Source: Solirubrobacteraceae bacterium
GTDB lineage: Bacteria; Actinomycetota; Thermoleophilia; Solirubrobacterales; Solirubrobacteraceae
DNA: 64,000 nt
Direction: 5' to 3'
Assembly (NCBI GenBank): GCA_030447505.1
Contig: JAUJOT010000004.1
Coordinates: 267,171 to 331,170, forward strand
Every line of letters begins with the position of its first letter. Within the stretch, counting starts at the first letter, position 1. The notes under the pieces were generated by a model. That model had not been told where the DNA came from, did not search any database, and saw nothing but the letters and a program-made list of their open reading frames with translations. Shown here piece by piece: positions 32,293-40,796 of this stretch. Both the position numbers and the translations under genes were made by a program.

Positions 32293-33804
32293 TCAGGACA
32301 GCGCGCCGGTCGAGCCCACGCGCCCGCGCCGCCTGACCTCGCGCAGCGCGACCGCCAGCCGGCGCACGCCCTCGTCGAGCAGCCCGGGCTCGACGAGCCC
32401 GAACGACAGCCGCATGCTCGTGCGCGAGGACTTCTGGGCCATGACCGCGCCGCCGGGGAGGAAGGTGGTGCCGGCGCGCAGGGCCTCGACGTACAACGCG
32501 CGCTCGTCGACGGCGTCGCGCAGCGTGACCCAGACGTGGTGACCGCCCGCGGGCAGCGTCCAGGTCGCGTCGTCTGACAGGTGGCGATCGAGCGCGTGCA
32601 GCAGCGCGTCGCGGCGCGCACGGTAGACCGGCAGCGCGCGGGCGAGCAGCTGCGCGTGGCGGTCGCCGCGCAGGTAGTGCGCGGCGAGGTACTGCGGCAG
32701 CGCGGCGGTGTGGATGTCGCTGTCGATCTTCAGCTGGATGAGCCGCCCGAGCACCGGCCCGGATGCCGCGATCCAGCCGAGCCGCAGGCCGCCGCCGATC
32801 GTCTTGGAGAGCGAGTCGACGTAGATCACGTGCGCCGGGGCGTCGGCGCGCAGGCGCCGGCGCGGCGCGCCGTCGAAGCGCATCGTCGCGTAGACGCCAT
32901 CGTCGAGCACGAAGAAGCCGCGCGCTCTGGCAAGCTCGATCAGGCGCGCGCGGCGTCCGGTGGACAGGTCCGCGCCGGTCGGGTTCTGGCAGGCCTCCTG
33001 CAGCACGACGAGCTTGATCTCGTGGCGCGCGAGGATCCGCTCGAGCGCGTCGATGTCGGCGCCGCCGGCGTCGACCGGCAGCGGCAGGACGCGGGCGCCC
33101 GTCGCCTGCAGCGAGGCGAGCGCGCCCGCGAACGTCGGCGACTCGACGACCGCCACGTCGCCGGGGCCGAGGATCGCGCGCGCGACGAGGTCGATCGCCT
33201 GGCGCGCGCCGGTGGTCACGAGGATCTCGTCGGCGCTCGTCGCGTAGCCCGCGTCGCGCCCGAGCTCGGCCAGGCGCTCGCGCAGCTGGGGCTGCCCCTC
33301 GACCTGCAGGTAGTCGGTGACCACACGCGGGCTCGCGCGCGTGATCTCGGCCACCATCTCGGCGAGCTCCTCGGACGGGCACAGCTCGGGGTCCGGATAA
33401 CCCGAGCCGAGCGCGATCGCGTCGCCCGACAGCGGCGCGTGCAGCGAGTCGCGCAGCATCTCGTCGGCGTAGGACGCGGGGCGCAGCGCGAGCATGCCGA
33501 GCTGCCAGTCGTCGTCGTCGAGGCGGCGTCCGCCGCCCGCGGTCGTGGCCCCGGCCGCCGGGACGGGCACGCGCTGGCGCACGAACGTGCCGCGCCCGAC
33601 CGCCGCCGTCACATAGCCCAGCTCGGCGAGGCGGCGGTACACGCGGACGGCCGTCAGGTGGTTGATGCCCGCGTCGGCGGCGAGCGCGCGGGTTGCCGGC
33701 AAGCGCGCGCCGGGGGCCAGATCGCCGCTCTCGATCAGCGTCGCGATGTGTGTGACGAGCTGCTGCGTGATCGAGATCTCGGCGTCACGCTGCAGATCAA
33801 ACAT
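32293..33804 (-). CDS. MocR-type regulator (GntR helix-turn-helix fused to class-I aminotransferase domain)
   Basis: 503 residues from ATG 33804. Residues 1-75 are a GntR winged helix (ITQQLVTHIATLIESGDLAP, RLPATRALAADAGIN, VRVYRRLAELGYV). Then a fold-type I PLP domain with GSGYPDPELCP, TTGARQAIDL, CQNPTG and the PLP Lys in VDSLSKTIGGGLRLG. MocR proteins sense PLP-linked ligands and usually control a divergent gene. ATG 33828 would add eight residues but would put part of the candidate operator inside the coding region, so 33804 is preferred. Confidence 0.88.
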   Translation of the reverse strand: MFDLQRDAEISITQQLVTHIATLIESGDLAPGARLPATRALAADAGINHLTAVRVYRRLAELGYVTAAVGRGTFVRQRVPVPAAGATTAGGGRRLDDDDWQLGMLALRPASYADEMLRDSLHAPLSGDAIALGSGYPDPELCPSEELAEMVAEITRASPRVVTDYLQVEGQPQLRERLAELGRDAGYATSADEILVTTGARQAIDLVARAILGPGDVAVVESPTFAGALASLQATGARVLPLPVDAGGADIDALERILARHEIKLVVLQEACQNPTGADLSTGRRARLIELARARGFFVLDDGVYATMRFDGAPRRRLRADAPAHVIYVDSLSKTIGGGLRLGWIAASGPVLGRLIQLKIDSDIHTAALPQYLAAHYLRGDRHAQLLARALPVYRARRDALLHALDRHLSDDATWTLPAGGHHVWVTLRDAVDERALYVEALRAGTTFLPGGAVMAQKSSRTSMRLSFGLVEPGLLDEGVRRLAVALREVRRRGRVGSTGALS

Positions 33805-33811
33805 CTTGAAG

Positions 33812-33869
33812 TTGTACGATATTGACATAGCGGCACGTGATCGTACAGTGGCTGGGAACTGTCGTACAA
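33812..33869. promoter_or_regulatory. Candidate MocR operator: three TGTACGA sites
   Basis: In the divergent gap are TTGTACGAT (33812-33820), ATCGTACAG (33840-33848) and GTCGTACAA (33861-33869). Read on the minus strand the last two are direct repeats (TTGTACGAC, CTGTACGAT) 21 bp apart, two helical turns, and the first is inverted. Two direct plus one inverted site has been described for MocR proteins such as PdxR. A TTGACA at 33823-33828 with TACAGT 15 bp downstream is a weak promoter candidate for the plus-strand gene, overlapping the middle site. Confidence 0.6.
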
Positions 33870-33888
33870 GTAGCGAACGGGATCGAAC

Positions 33889-34251
33889 ATGTTGGATCGC
33901 TTGGAATACATTGTTGACCGCTTCAACGCCCGCCCCGAGACCGCCTCCGAGTCGCCCGCCGAGCACCTCGCGGTCGTGATCCGCCGCGCGCGGGATGCCG
34001 ACGTGCCGATCCTGCACGACCTCGCCGAGCTGGACTCGCACAGGCCGCTCGAGGGCGCCGTGCTCGTCGCGGTCGTCGAGGGAGAGATCTGGGCGGCGCT
34101 CGGGCTCGACGACGACCGCGTCATCGCCGATCCGTTTCTGCCCACGGCGCCGGCAGTCGAGCTGCTGCGCCTGCGCGTCCGACAGCTGCGCGCCGCCGGC
34201 CGGCGGCCGCTGCGGCGCATCCTGCGGGTTGCAGGTCGGGCGCGGGCGTAG
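33889..34251 (+). CDS. Small hypothetical protein divergent from MocR gene
   Basis: 120 residues. The core, IRRARDADVPILHDLAELD then VLVAVVEGEIWAALGLDD and VIADPF, resembles the first half of a GNAT acetyltransferase (alpha-beta plus two strands), but the acetyl-CoA loop is not evident and the C terminus is basic, so activity is doubtful. No clear Shine-Dalgarno. The shared operator region makes it the likely target of the MocR regulator. The 180 bp after it (34252-34431) hold no supported gene. Confidence 0.6.
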   Translation: MLDRLEYIVDRFNARPETASESPAEHLAVVIRRARDADVPILHDLAELDSHRPLEGAVLVAVVEGEIWAALGLDDDRVIADPFLPTAPAVELLRLRVRQLRAAGRRPLRRILRVAGRARA

Positions 34252-34431
34252 GGCAGACCGCAGCGCGAGCCGGCGCACGAGCGCCGTCTCGCGCGCCGAC
34301 ACCGCGCCGCGCGCGCCGCCACCGCGCCGCGCTCGTGCCGTGCCGGCGACGCCCGCTGCGCCGCGGGCGCCGCTCGACGAGCTCGACCGGCTCTTGCTCG
34401 GCGGGGCGATGCCTGCTTCCGGCCGCGTGTA

Positions 34432-35356
34432 CTAGCGAGCGCTGAGCGCGAGCGCTTCGGCGGTCCGGGCGATGAGGAGATGGGACTGGGCGGTGAGCTC
34501 GCGCCAGGTCGTGCGCAGCACGATGTAGCGCTTGCGCGTCAGCGCGGCGCTCTTGCGGCGGTCGCGCTCGAACGCAGAGCGGGTGGCGTGGAAGCTGTAG
34601 GAGTCGAACTCGAGCGCGACGCGCTGTCGTGGCCACAGCGCGTCGACCTCGAAGCCTTCGACGTCGGCGTTGAAGAGGGGTTCCGGAAGCTTCGCGGCGC
34701 GGAGCAGCGCGACGAGCTTTCGCTCGGCCAGCGAGCGGGTGAAGGCGGGCTCTTCGAGCAGCGCGCGCAGCGCTGTCGCGCCGGGCCGCCGCGGCGACCG
34801 CTGGATCGCGGCGGCGATGTCGCGCTTCGTCACGAGTCGCTTGACCTGCGCGAGCTCGACTGCGTCTGCGAGTTCGCGCGCCGGAAGCCGTGCGGCGTTG
34901 TCGAGCAGCGTCCGCGCCGGGGCGGTCACGGGGATCGCGCCCACGTCGCGCACGTCGGCCGGATCGAGGCGCCCGCTCTCGTGCCCCTGAATCTCATCTG
35001 AGCGTGCGGCGACGGCCCACGACGGTCACGTCGACAGGACCGTCTAGGGGTTCGGCGAAGCCCCAGAGCGCGAGCGCCGATCGATGGCTCACCACCGCAC
35101 CCTCGCCCGACGCGAGGATCGCCGCGCGCCAGCGCGCCCTCGCCGTCGCGTCGACCCGGCCCCAGAGGAAGACGCCCTTGTGCAGCGGGTGCAGGAGACC
35201 GCGCCGGCGGCGATGCGCGACCGCCCCGCGCCCCAGCCCGAGCGCTTGGAGCTGCTCACGGAGAACCACGCCGTCCTGGCGATCGGCCACGAGCGTGATG
35301 AGGTGATCTGCATGCAGTGATGACGGATCAGATGCACTCGCCTGCACCTCCGTCAT
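34432..35356 (-). pseudogene. AbiEi-antitoxin-like/DUF559 protein, interrupted by a frameshift
   Basis: The N-terminal part (35356 to about 34994) encodes an AbiEi-type winged helix (REQLQALGLGRGAVAHRRRR, GVFLWGR, VVSHRSALALWGF) ending at a TGA after DVTVVGRRRTLR. One base out of frame the protein continues as SDEIQGHESGRLDPADV, IPVTAPARTLLD and a Vsr/DUF559-like domain with VEGFEVDALWPRQRVALEFD and SFHATRSAFERDRRK. A single indel near 34994-35005 would restore about 308 residues, so this is a recent lesion or a sequencing error. No AbiEii toxin partner adjoins. The frame stays open to 35494, but the extra residues include a repeat. Confidence 0.75.
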
Positions 35357-35423
35357 CACGGCATCGCATACGTGCAGCGATGACGGATCGATCCGCACGA
35401 TCCGTCGGTCCGTCGTCACTGCA
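35313..35423. repeat. Dispersed direct and inverted TGCAGYGATGACGGATC motifs
   Basis: TGCAGTGATGACGGATC (35313-35329) and TGCAGCGATGACGGATC (35373-35389) differ by one base; the inverted core CCGTCATC (35350-35357) and an inverted CCGTCGTCACTGCA (35410-35423) lie between or after them. The cluster covers the start region of the broken AbiEi-like gene, so it may be an operator array or the product of small duplications; it also doubles a DPSSLH peptide. Confidence 0.5.
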
Positions 35424-35527
35424 CGCGGTTCGAGCACGCCTGCAGCATCCGGCACAGCCGTGCGATCGCGCGCCTCTTGACGCACTTCCGTCACCGATTC
35501 ACAACACTCGGCGCGCGAGGGCGAACA

Positions 35528-35905
35528 TCACGACGCGCCATCCACCAGCCGCGCGCCATCCACCAGCCGCGCGCCATCCGCCAGCCGCGCCGGCGTAACG
35601 CCTGCCGCCTGCGCCGCCCGGCCACGGAAGCGCCGTCCCCCCCCGCCGCCCTGCGCGCTCTGCGCGAGCGTGAAGCGCTGGCGCGCGACCGCCTGCGTGC
35701 CGACGACCCACAGCACGGCGCGATCGCGGTCCCGCACCAGCAGCCACGACACCGCGGGCAGCGCTGCGACGACCACGGAAGGCCCGGATCGCGCCCGAGG
35801 ATCGTCAGCAGGCACGCTGCCGAGAGCTCGTACGCAAGGCCGAGCAGCACGTCTCGCGTACGCGCCTGGCCGATGTTCGTCTGCTGGCACGCCGTCAACG
35901 CCACT
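35528..35905 (-). pseudogene. Remnant of a small membrane protein
   Basis: On the minus strand, GTG near 35905 opens a frame with DVLLGLAYELSAACLLTILG; it loses sense near 35785, where another frame continues with PSVVVAALPAVSWLLV, AVLWVVGTQAVARQRFTLAQ and an RLVDGA repeat ending at the TGA at 35528. The two pieces together look like a two-helix membrane protein broken by one frameshift. A run of eight C (about 35637-35644) is a second weak point. No family recognised. This is the only content seen in the 430-bp gap 35495-35925. Confidence 0.45.
35535..35588. repeat. Three 18-bp tandem repeats
   Basis: GCGCCATCCACCAGCCGC at 35535-35552 and 35553-35570, with one change (A to G) at 35571-35588. 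In frame on the minus strand it encodes repeated RLVDGA. Confidence 0.9.
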
Positions 35906-35925
35906 CTGGCAGTCTGTCGGGCCGC

Positions 35926-36498
35926 ATGAGACGCACGATCCTCTTGTTCCTGGCGCTCGCGGCGCTTGTCGCGCTCGTCGGCTGCGGCGACTCCGAGAGC
36001 GCATCGACGGACACGCCGACGATCACGAGCGCGCCGGCGACCACCACCGCCGCGCCGGCGGCGACGCCTGCGACGACGACCCCGGCGCGGACGGGCGGCA
36101 AGGGCGACGACAGCCGCTACGTCGTCGTCACGTCCCTGCTCGGCAAGCAGCTGCCGAAGGAGCCCGGCTGCAGGTTCGCCAAGACCTTCGTCCCCGACAA
36201 GCCGTCGCCGGCCAGCTATGACGGGGCGCTGACGCTCGCCGTCACGTGCCGCGAGACCGACGGCTTCCAGCCGACCGGCCAGATCGTCAACCGGGCGGGC
36301 AGCAAGCCGACCGGGATCACGTGCCGCACCACGAAGCCGCCGGAGCTGTACTGCATCTACGTCCCCAGCTCGACGGTCGGGATGTACTTCACAGGGACGG
36401 ATCGTGCCGTCGTGCGCCGCCGGCTCGAGCACCTCATGGAGACCGTCGCGCCGCTGCCGACCGGCGTCACGCCGCTGCCGCGAACCGCAACGCCCTGA
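35926..36498 (+). CDS. Putative lipoprotein
   Basis: 190 residues. Signal peptide of 19 residues with a lipobox ALVGC (Cys20 as lipidation site), a Ser/Thr/Ala/Pro-rich spacer (about 22-60), then a small folded domain with three cysteines (EPGCRFAKTF, AVTCRETDGF, ITCRTTKPP followed by YCIYVP), so at least one disulfide is likely outside the membrane. Family not recognised. Confidence 0.75.
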   Translation: MRRTILLFLALAALVALVGCGDSESASTDTPTITSAPATTTAAPAATPATTTPARTGGKGDDSRYVVVTSLLGKQLPKEPGCRFAKTFVPDKPSPASYDGALTLAVTCRETDGFQPTGQIVNRAGSKPTGITCRTTKPPELYCIYVPSSTVGMYFTGTDRAVVRRRLEHLMETVAPLPTGVTPLPRTATP

Positions 36499-36535
36499 TC
36501 CGCGCGGCGACCCGCGCTCGTGCCACGATGGGCGC

Positions 36536-37654
36536 GTGCACCCCGCCGCGCCCGTCCACTCGCTCGCCGCGCTCGAGCTGCTCAACGACGTGCTCGCGCA
36601 GCTCGACGCCGACCAGGGCGCGGAGTTCTACTCGCGCCTCGCGGAGGCGGTCTGCCGTCAGGGGCAGATGCGCCGCGCCGTGATCTTCCGCTACGACGAC
36701 GCGCGCCGGCGCGTGCACGCGGCGGGAGCGCACGGCATCGGCCTCGACAGCTTCACGAGCGGTGAGATCACCGTCGAGTCAGCGCCCGTCGCGCGCCAGG
36801 CCCTGACCGACGACCGCGTGATCGAGGTGCTCGGCGAGAACGCCCACCAGATATCGGAGGACTTCGACGAGCTCGTCGGGAAGCACTCGCTCGTCTACGT
36901 GCCGATCGTCGCGGCGGGCCGCTGGATCGGCGTGATCATCGCCGAGCCCGAGCACGGCGCTGCGCCGATCGACGAGCACCGCCGCGAGCTGCTGTGGATG
37001 CTCGGCAAGACGCTCGCGCTCGCGTCGACCTCGCGTATCGCGACGACGCAGGGCGAGCGTGCGCGCGAGCTCGAGGAGCGCATCGACTTCGCCCGCGGCA
37101 TCCACGAGGGCGTCGTGCAGCGGCTCTTCGGCGTCTCGCTCGTGCTGTCCGCCGAGCAGCCCCTCACCGCCGAGGCGCGCGCCCGCTGCGCGCAGGAGGT
37201 CGGCGCCGCGCTCGGCGAACTGCGCTCCGCGCTGCAGCGCCCGCTCGGCCGCTCGTCGCTTCCGACGGGTACGACGCTCAAGGCCGAGCTCGAACGCCTG
37301 CGCAGCGAGCACCGCGACCTCGGGCTGATCGTCGAGGGCCCGGTCGTCGACGTCCCCGAGGCGCTGGAGCCGCTCGCGCAGTCCGTCCTCACCGAAGCCG
37401 TCCGCAACGCGCGCAAGCACGCCGCCGCGCAGCGCCTCGTGGTGCGCACGCATACGAGCGAGGGCACGCTCGTGATCGAGATCGAGAACGACGGCGTGCC
37501 GGCCGAACGCAGCGCGTCGACCGGCGTCGGCCTGCGTCTCGCCGCACTCGAGGCGCTGCAGTCCGGCGGGCTCGTCGAGTTCGGCGAGCGCGCGCCCGGC
37601 ACCTGGGTCGTGCGGCTCGTCGTCCCGCTGCCCGGCAACGGAAGCGCGCCGTAG
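36536..37654 (+). CDS. GAF-domain sensor histidine kinase (DesK/NarX-like)
   Basis: 372 residues, no transmembrane helix. Residues about 20-160 form a GAF domain (AVCRQGQMRRAVIFRYDD, LVYVPIVAAGRWIGVIIAEP). The phosphoacceptor helix has GIHEGVVQRLFGVSL (His in HEGVVQ), and the ATPase part has VLTEAVRNARKHA (N box) and STGVGLRLAALEAL (G box). The product should phosphorylate the LuxR-type regulator 56 bp downstream. GTG 36536 is the only start near the conserved N terminus. Confidence 0.88.
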   Translation: MHPAAPVHSLAALELLNDVLAQLDADQGAEFYSRLAEAVCRQGQMRRAVIFRYDDARRRVHAAGAHGIGLDSFTSGEITVESAPVARQALTDDRVIEVLGENAHQISEDFDELVGKHSLVYVPIVAAGRWIGVIIAEPEHGAAPIDEHRRELLWMLGKTLALASTSRIATTQGERARELEERIDFARGIHEGVVQRLFGVSLVLSAEQPLTAEARARCAQEVGAALGELRSALQRPLGRSSLPTGTTLKAELERLRSEHRDLGLIVEGPVVDVPEALEPLAQSVLTEAVRNARKHAAAQRLVVRTHTSEGTLVIEIENDGVPAERSASTGVGLRLAALEALQSGGLVEFGERAPGTWVVRLVVPLPGNGSAP

Positions 37655-37710
37655 CGAGGACAGCCGATGATCGTCAGCCGCAACCTCCGATCGAGCAACG
37701 GCGCGCAGTC

Positions 37711-38325
37711 GTGAACGGCGATGCCGATCGCCTGCGCGTCCTCGTCGTCGACGATCACGACGTCGTCCAGTGGGGCTTTCGGACGATGCTCGGCGAGCTC
37801 GAGTGGGTCGAGCGCTGCCTGTCGGCGCGCACCGGCGACGAAGCGCTCGCGCTCACGCGCGAGCACGCGCCCGACGTCGCGCTCGTCGACCTCTTCCTCG
37901 GCGGCGAGTCCGGTCCCGAGGTCTGCGAGCGGCTGCTGACGCAGCGCCCCGAGCTGCGCGTGCTGCTGATCTCGGGCGCCGGACGGATCTCGCCGGCGAC
38001 GGCACGCGCGTGCGGCGCAAGCGGCTTCGTCCCGAAGGACTGGCCCGCCGCCGACGTCGCGCGCGCGGTGCGGATGGTCGCGCTCGGCATGGCGCTGTTC
38101 GAGCCCGTCCCCACCGCTCCCGATCGGGCGCTCACGCTCTCCGGCCGCGAGCGAGAGGTGCTCGAGCGGATCGCGGGCGGCGCGACGAACCGCGAGATCG
38201 CCGGCGCGCTGCACCTCTCCCCGCACACGGTCAAGGAACACACGAGCGCGCTGTACCGCAAGCTCGACGTGCGCAACCGCGCAGAGGCGGTTCAGCGCGC
38301 ACAGCGGCTTGGCCTGCTGAGCTGA
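37711..38325 (+). CDS. NarL/LuxR-type response regulator
   Basis: 204 residues. Receiver: VLVVDDHD acidic pair, phosphoacceptor Asp in VALVDLFLGG, Lys in GFVPKDW. C-terminal LuxR helix-turn-helix: LSGREREVLERIAGGATNRE and LHLSPHTVKEHTSALYRKL. The region between is short. GTG 37711 starts just before the receiver. Paired with the GAF kinase; targets unknown. Confidence 0.92.
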   Translation: MNGDADRLRVLVVDDHDVVQWGFRTMLGELEWVERCLSARTGDEALALTREHAPDVALVDLFLGGESGPEVCERLLTQRPELRVLLISGAGRISPATARACGASGFVPKDWPAADVARAVRMVALGMALFEPVPTAPDRALTLSGREREVLERIAGGATNREIAGALHLSPHTVKEHTSALYRKLDVRNRAEAVQRAQRLGLLS

Positions 38326-38445
38326 TCACCGCGGCCGCCGCTGCCGCGCGCTCGTGCAGCTGGCGGCGGTTCGTTTCGAGCACCCGCTGACGGGTAGCGC
38401 CCAGTCGATCGCTTTATCTCCCGCTGACCCGACCGAAGGAGCCCC

Positions 38446-39231
38446 ATGGCCACGCTCGACAACGTGGACTACGAGCTGCATCTGCCGCCGAAGCATGCTC
38501 GAGGCGAGCTGGATCAGGACGAGGAATGGTGCGAGATCGAGATCGACGGCGAGCGCCGCCGGATCCGCTTCCACGACTACGCCGAGATCTACGACGTGCC
38601 GGGGCTCTACGAGCGGCTGTTCGCCGACCGGCTCGACTGCCAGTCGCCACGCGTCGTCGCCGACCTGCTCGGCGAGGCGCTGCGCGACGCCGGCCTGAAG
38701 CCCGAGCGGCTGACCGCGCTGGACTTCGGCGCTGGCAACGGCATGGTCGGCGAGCTGCTCGCCGAGCTCGCCGTCGGCGAGATCGTCGGCGTCGACCTGC
38801 TGCCCGAGGCGCGCGACGCCGCGCACCGCGATCGACCCGGCCTCTACGAGGCGTACTACGCGCTGGACATGACGCAGCTCGCGCCGGAGCAGCGGCGCGA
38901 TCTGATGCGCCATGACTTCGACGTCATGACCTGCGTCGCGGCGCTCGGGTTCGGTGACATCCCGCCGCTGGCGTTCGCCGAGGCGTTCAACCTCGTCGGC
39001 TCGCCGGGCTGGGTCGCGTTCAACATCCGCGACCGCTTCGTCGAGGAGCGGTGCTCCGGCTTCGGCGGCCTGATCGCGCGGATGTTCCGCGAGGGGATCC
39101 TCGAGGAGCGCACCCGCACGCGCTACATTCACCGCGTCTCGGTCGACGGCGAGCCGCTGGAGTACGTCGCGCTCGTCGCCGAGAAGCACGCCGACGTGCC
39201 GCTGGACTGGACGCACGACTACAGCGACTGA
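38446..39231 (+). CDS. SAM-dependent methyltransferase-like protein
   Basis: 261 residues. The class-I Rossmann motif I is LDFGAGNGMVGELLAEL (about residues 96-112), with VGVDLLPEARDAA (motif II acid) and DVMTCVAALGFGDIPP later. The N-terminal 60 residues are an extra acidic domain. Substrate cannot be told. A clear Shine-Dalgarno (gaaggag) lies before ATG 38446. Convergent with asnB. Confidence 0.78.
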   Translation: MATLDNVDYELHLPPKHARGELDQDEEWCEIEIDGERRRIRFHDYAEIYDVPGLYERLFADRLDCQSPRVVADLLGEALRDAGLKPERLTALDFGAGNGMVGELLAELAVGEIVGVDLLPEARDAAHRDRPGLYEAYYALDMTQLAPEQRRDLMRHDFDVMTCVAALGFGDIPPLAFAEAFNLVGSPGWVAFNIRDRFVEERCSGFGGLIARMFREGILEERTRTRYIHRVSVDGEPLEYVALVAEKHADVPLDWTHDYSD

Positions 39232-39258
39232 GCTTCGCCGCGGCGCTCGCGCGGTCGC

Positions 39259-40791
39259 TCAGGCCGTCGCGAAGCGCCCGAGCGTGCGCTCCGGGCGGAC
39301 GCCGGGCAGGTGCTCAGCGAAGATGCGGTGGTAGGCGAACTCCTCGCGCGTGCGCAGCGGCGGGTCGACGGCCGCGCGGTGACGGATGAAGTCGGTCGGG
39401 CTGACACCCTCCTCGACGGTGCTCGTGAGCACGTCCCTGGCGCCGCTGCCGTCGCCGAACTCGACCTTCTCGCGCCACAGGATCTGCTCCGGCAGCCAGC
39501 CGTCGAAGGCGCGCCGCAGCAGGCGCTTCTCGAGCTCGCCGGGCGCTGACTGCTTCCAGGCCATCGGCAGGCCGAACGCGAACGCGATCACCTGGCGATC
39601 GAGAAACGGCACGCGCGCCTCGAGACCGTGGGCCATCGTCACGCGGTCGCAGCGCTGCAGGTTGAGGTTGTGCAGCCCGTGCACGGTGCGCATGAGCTCG
39701 GCCTGCAGCGACTCCGCGCTGTCGAAGCCGCGCAGGTACTCATAGCCGGCGAACAGCTCGTCGGCGCCCTCGCCGGTCAGGACGACCTTGACGTGCTGGG
39801 AGGTCATCTCGGCGAGCAGGAAGTTCGGCACGGCGCTGCGCACGAGCGACGGGTCGAAGTGCTCGATCGCACGCACGACGTCGGGCAGCGCGCGCACCGC
39901 CTCGTGCGCGTCGTAGGTGCGCTCGTGGTGCTCGCTGCCGAGGTGGCGCGCGACGACGCGCGCGGCCAGCAGGTCGGCGCTGCCCTGCGTGCCGACGGCG
40001 AACGTCTTCAGGCGCTCGCCGCGCTGCTCGAGGTAGCGCGCCGCGATCGCGGCGACGATCGCCGAGTCGAGCCCCCCCGACAGGAAGACGCCGACGGGGA
40101 CGTCGCCCATCATCTGGCGCTGCACCGAGCCGATCAGGATCTTCCGCGTCGCCGCGAGCGCCCGATCGGGCGGCTCGGCGTCGCGGCTGCAGACGGCGCG
40201 CGCCGTCGGCGCGCCCGTGCCGTTCTGCGGGACCGCCTCGGCGAAGCGCACCACACCGCCCTCCGGCGTCCAGTGACAGCCCGGCGGAAACGCCTCGACA
40301 TCGGCCATCCAGTCGGGCGCGAAGGCGCCCATCTCCGACGCGAACCGCACGCGGCTGTCGCGCCTGGCCCAGTACAGCGGCTTGATCCCGACCGGGTCGC
40401 GCGCGGCGATGAAGCGGCCGTCCTCGGCGGCGACGAGGAAGGCGAACATGCCCTCGAGCTCGTCCAGCGCGGAGGGACCGCGCTCGTCGAGCAGGTGCAG
40501 GGCGACCTCGTTGTCCGAGCGCGTCCGAAACGCCGCCGGTCTGAGCGTGGCGCGCACCTGCTCGTGGTTGTAGACCTCGCCGTTGCCGACCAGCCAGACG
40601 CTGCCGGACGCGTTGGCGAACGGCTGGTGGCCGCCGTCGACGTCGACGATCGACAGCCGGCGGTGGCCGAGCCAGGCACCGTCGACGCGGATCTCGCCCG
40701 CGTCGTCGGGTCCGCGGTGCACGAGCCGGCCGAGCATCCGCTCAGTCTCGCCCGCCGCGTGCGGGCCGTAGGCGGCCGCGATCCCGCACAT
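39259..40791 (-). CDS. asnB: Asparagine synthase (glutamine-hydrolysing), AsnB type
   Basis: 510 residues. N-terminal nucleophile Cys2 (MCGIAAAYG), class-II glutaminase motifs RLVHRGPDD, RLSIVD, NGEVYNHE; then the synthetase domain with the PP-loop VFLSGGLDSA and LTGEGADELFAGY. It lies 5 bp after the nitrilase-like gene, so the pair forms an operon. A role in making an amidated metabolite instead of free asparagine is possible because of that neighbour. Confidence 0.92.
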   Translation of the reverse strand: MCGIAAAYGPHAAGETERMLGRLVHRGPDDAGEIRVDGAWLGHRRLSIVDVDGGHQPFANASGSVWLVGNGEVYNHEQVRATLRPAAFRTRSDNEVALHLLDERGPSALDELEGMFAFLVAAEDGRFIAARDPVGIKPLYWARRDSRVRFASEMGAFAPDWMADVEAFPPGCHWTPEGGVVRFAEAVPQNGTGAPTARAVCSRDAEPPDRALAATRKILIGSVQRQMMGDVPVGVFLSGGLDSAIVAAIAARYLEQRGERLKTFAVGTQGSADLLAARVVARHLGSEHHERTYDAHEAVRALPDVVRAIEHFDPSLVRSAVPNFLLAEMTSQHVKVVLTGEGADELFAGYEYLRGFDSAESLQAELMRTVHGLHNLNLQRCDRVTMAHGLEARVPFLDRQVIAFAFGLPMAWKQSAPGELEKRLLRRAFDGWLPEQILWREKVEFGDGSGARDVLTSTVEEGVSPTDFIRHRAAVDPPLRTREEFAYHRIFAEHLPGVRPERTLGRFATA

Positions 40792-40796
40792 GGCCG

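Noticed and set aside
34252..34435. Plus-strand frame ending PLDELDRLLLGGAMPASGRVY-like before 34435
   Set aside because: No start codon or ribosome-binding site and a low-complexity Arg/Pro/Ala lead-in; could be a gene remnant but cannot be supported.
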